Shown: positions 63,963-64,000 of the stretch, one piece after another
How the letters are laid out: each line of letters begins with the position of its first letter
Numbering within the stretch: position 1 is the stretch's first letter
Source of the DNA: Acinetobacter sp. ANC 4862
GTDB taxonomy: Bacteria; Pseudomonadota; Gammaproteobacteria; Pseudomonadales; Moraxellaceae
Assembly: GCF_004336635.1 (NCBI RefSeq)
Contig: NZ_SJXH01000003.1
Coordinates: 119,746-183,745 of the forward strand
Reading direction: 5' to 3'
Length of the DNA: 64,000 bases
Notes under the pieces: model-generated
The model's database searches: none
Told to the model about the DNA's origin: nothing
The model's input: the letters and a program-made list of their open reading frames with translations, nothing else
Position numbers and translations under genes: made by a program

Positions 63963-64000
63963 TAGTCAAGCCTCACGAGTAATTAGTATTGGTCAGCTTC
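63963..64000 (-). rRNA. rrl: 23S ribosomal RNA, 3' end only (cut by window edge)
   Basis: The minus strand reads CCAATACTAATTACTCGTGAGGCTTGACTAT, the recognisable terminal stretch of 23S rRNA. The rest lies outside the window. The 3' end position is approximate. No tRNA gene is seen between 23S and 5S. Confidence 0.8.

Overview
The window looks like a stretch of an Acinetobacter chromosome (Gammaproteobacteria, Moraxellaceae). The reasons are low-GC DNA with A/T-rich spacers, an alkane hydroxylase (AlkM type) next to an AraC-type AlkR-like regulator, a type IV pilus ATPase, and many small hypothetical proteins. This genus assignment is by recognition only, not by a database search. The left end cuts an AraC-family regulator. 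The right end runs into an rRNA operon on the minus strand (5S complete, only the 3' tip of 23S).

Layout. 1-10 kb: gcvH, an MFS transporter, a PilU-type ATPase, a DAHP synthase with a long regulatory leader, a divergent aromatic aminotransferase, formaldehyde dehydrogenase and a phospholipase-D lipoprotein. 10-21 kb: a nonsense-broken PPOX gene, a UDG-fold protein, an SGNH hydrolase, then a four-gene set (acyl-CoA dehydrogenase, APH-type kinase, histidine phosphatase, SDR) with a divergent LysR, a secreted or anchored nuclease and a MocR regulator. 20.5-24.2 kb: a cytochrome bd operon with two tiny membrane proteins and one unknown protein. 24.4-32.4 kb: a LysR relic, MarR-MFS, nitroreductase, fumC, an epimerase-like protein, tusDCB-tusE and an lrgB relic. 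32.4-36 kb: a cobalamin lower-ligand operon (cobS, cobC-like, cobT, cobU) with a 2H-phosphoesterase. 37.4-41 kb: an accessory strip of very small genes, hairpins and a frameshifted phage-like relic. 41-54 kb: alkM/alkR, lpxB, TauE/SafE, a second DAHP synthase, ispF, a tandem glycine riboswitch with a DadA-like gene, and prmB-aroC. 54-64 kb: a UbiB-family kinase, two acyl-CoA dehydrogenases, GNAT, PfpI, an IS982-family insertion, a lytic transglycosylase, a nonsense-broken DUF4256 gene and the rRNA operon end.

Most interesting region: the roughly 370 bases upstream of the DAHP synthase at 4025-5086 (minus strand). It holds a leader peptide with Tyr-Tyr-Phe-Trp-Gln-Phe, a chain of mutually exclusive pairings ending in an intrinsic terminator (a classical transcription attenuator), and then a second leader peptide with eight aromatic residues in twelve. 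Codons of the second peptide can pair with the ribosome-binding and start region of the enzyme gene. Together they suggest a two-stage (transcriptional plus translational) sensor of aromatic amino-acid supply. The second DAHP synthase (46.4 kb) has a plain sigma70-like promoter and no room for such a leader.

Functional links: aromatic amino acid synthesis is spread over the window (two DAHP synthases, aroC, tyrB). Glycine metabolism is represented by gcvH and by the riboswitch-controlled DadA-like dehydrogenase. Hydrocarbon and fatty-acid use is represented by alkM/alkR and three acyl-CoA dehydrogenases. Two genes broken by single in-frame stops, three gene relics and one IS show ongoing decay in the accessory parts.
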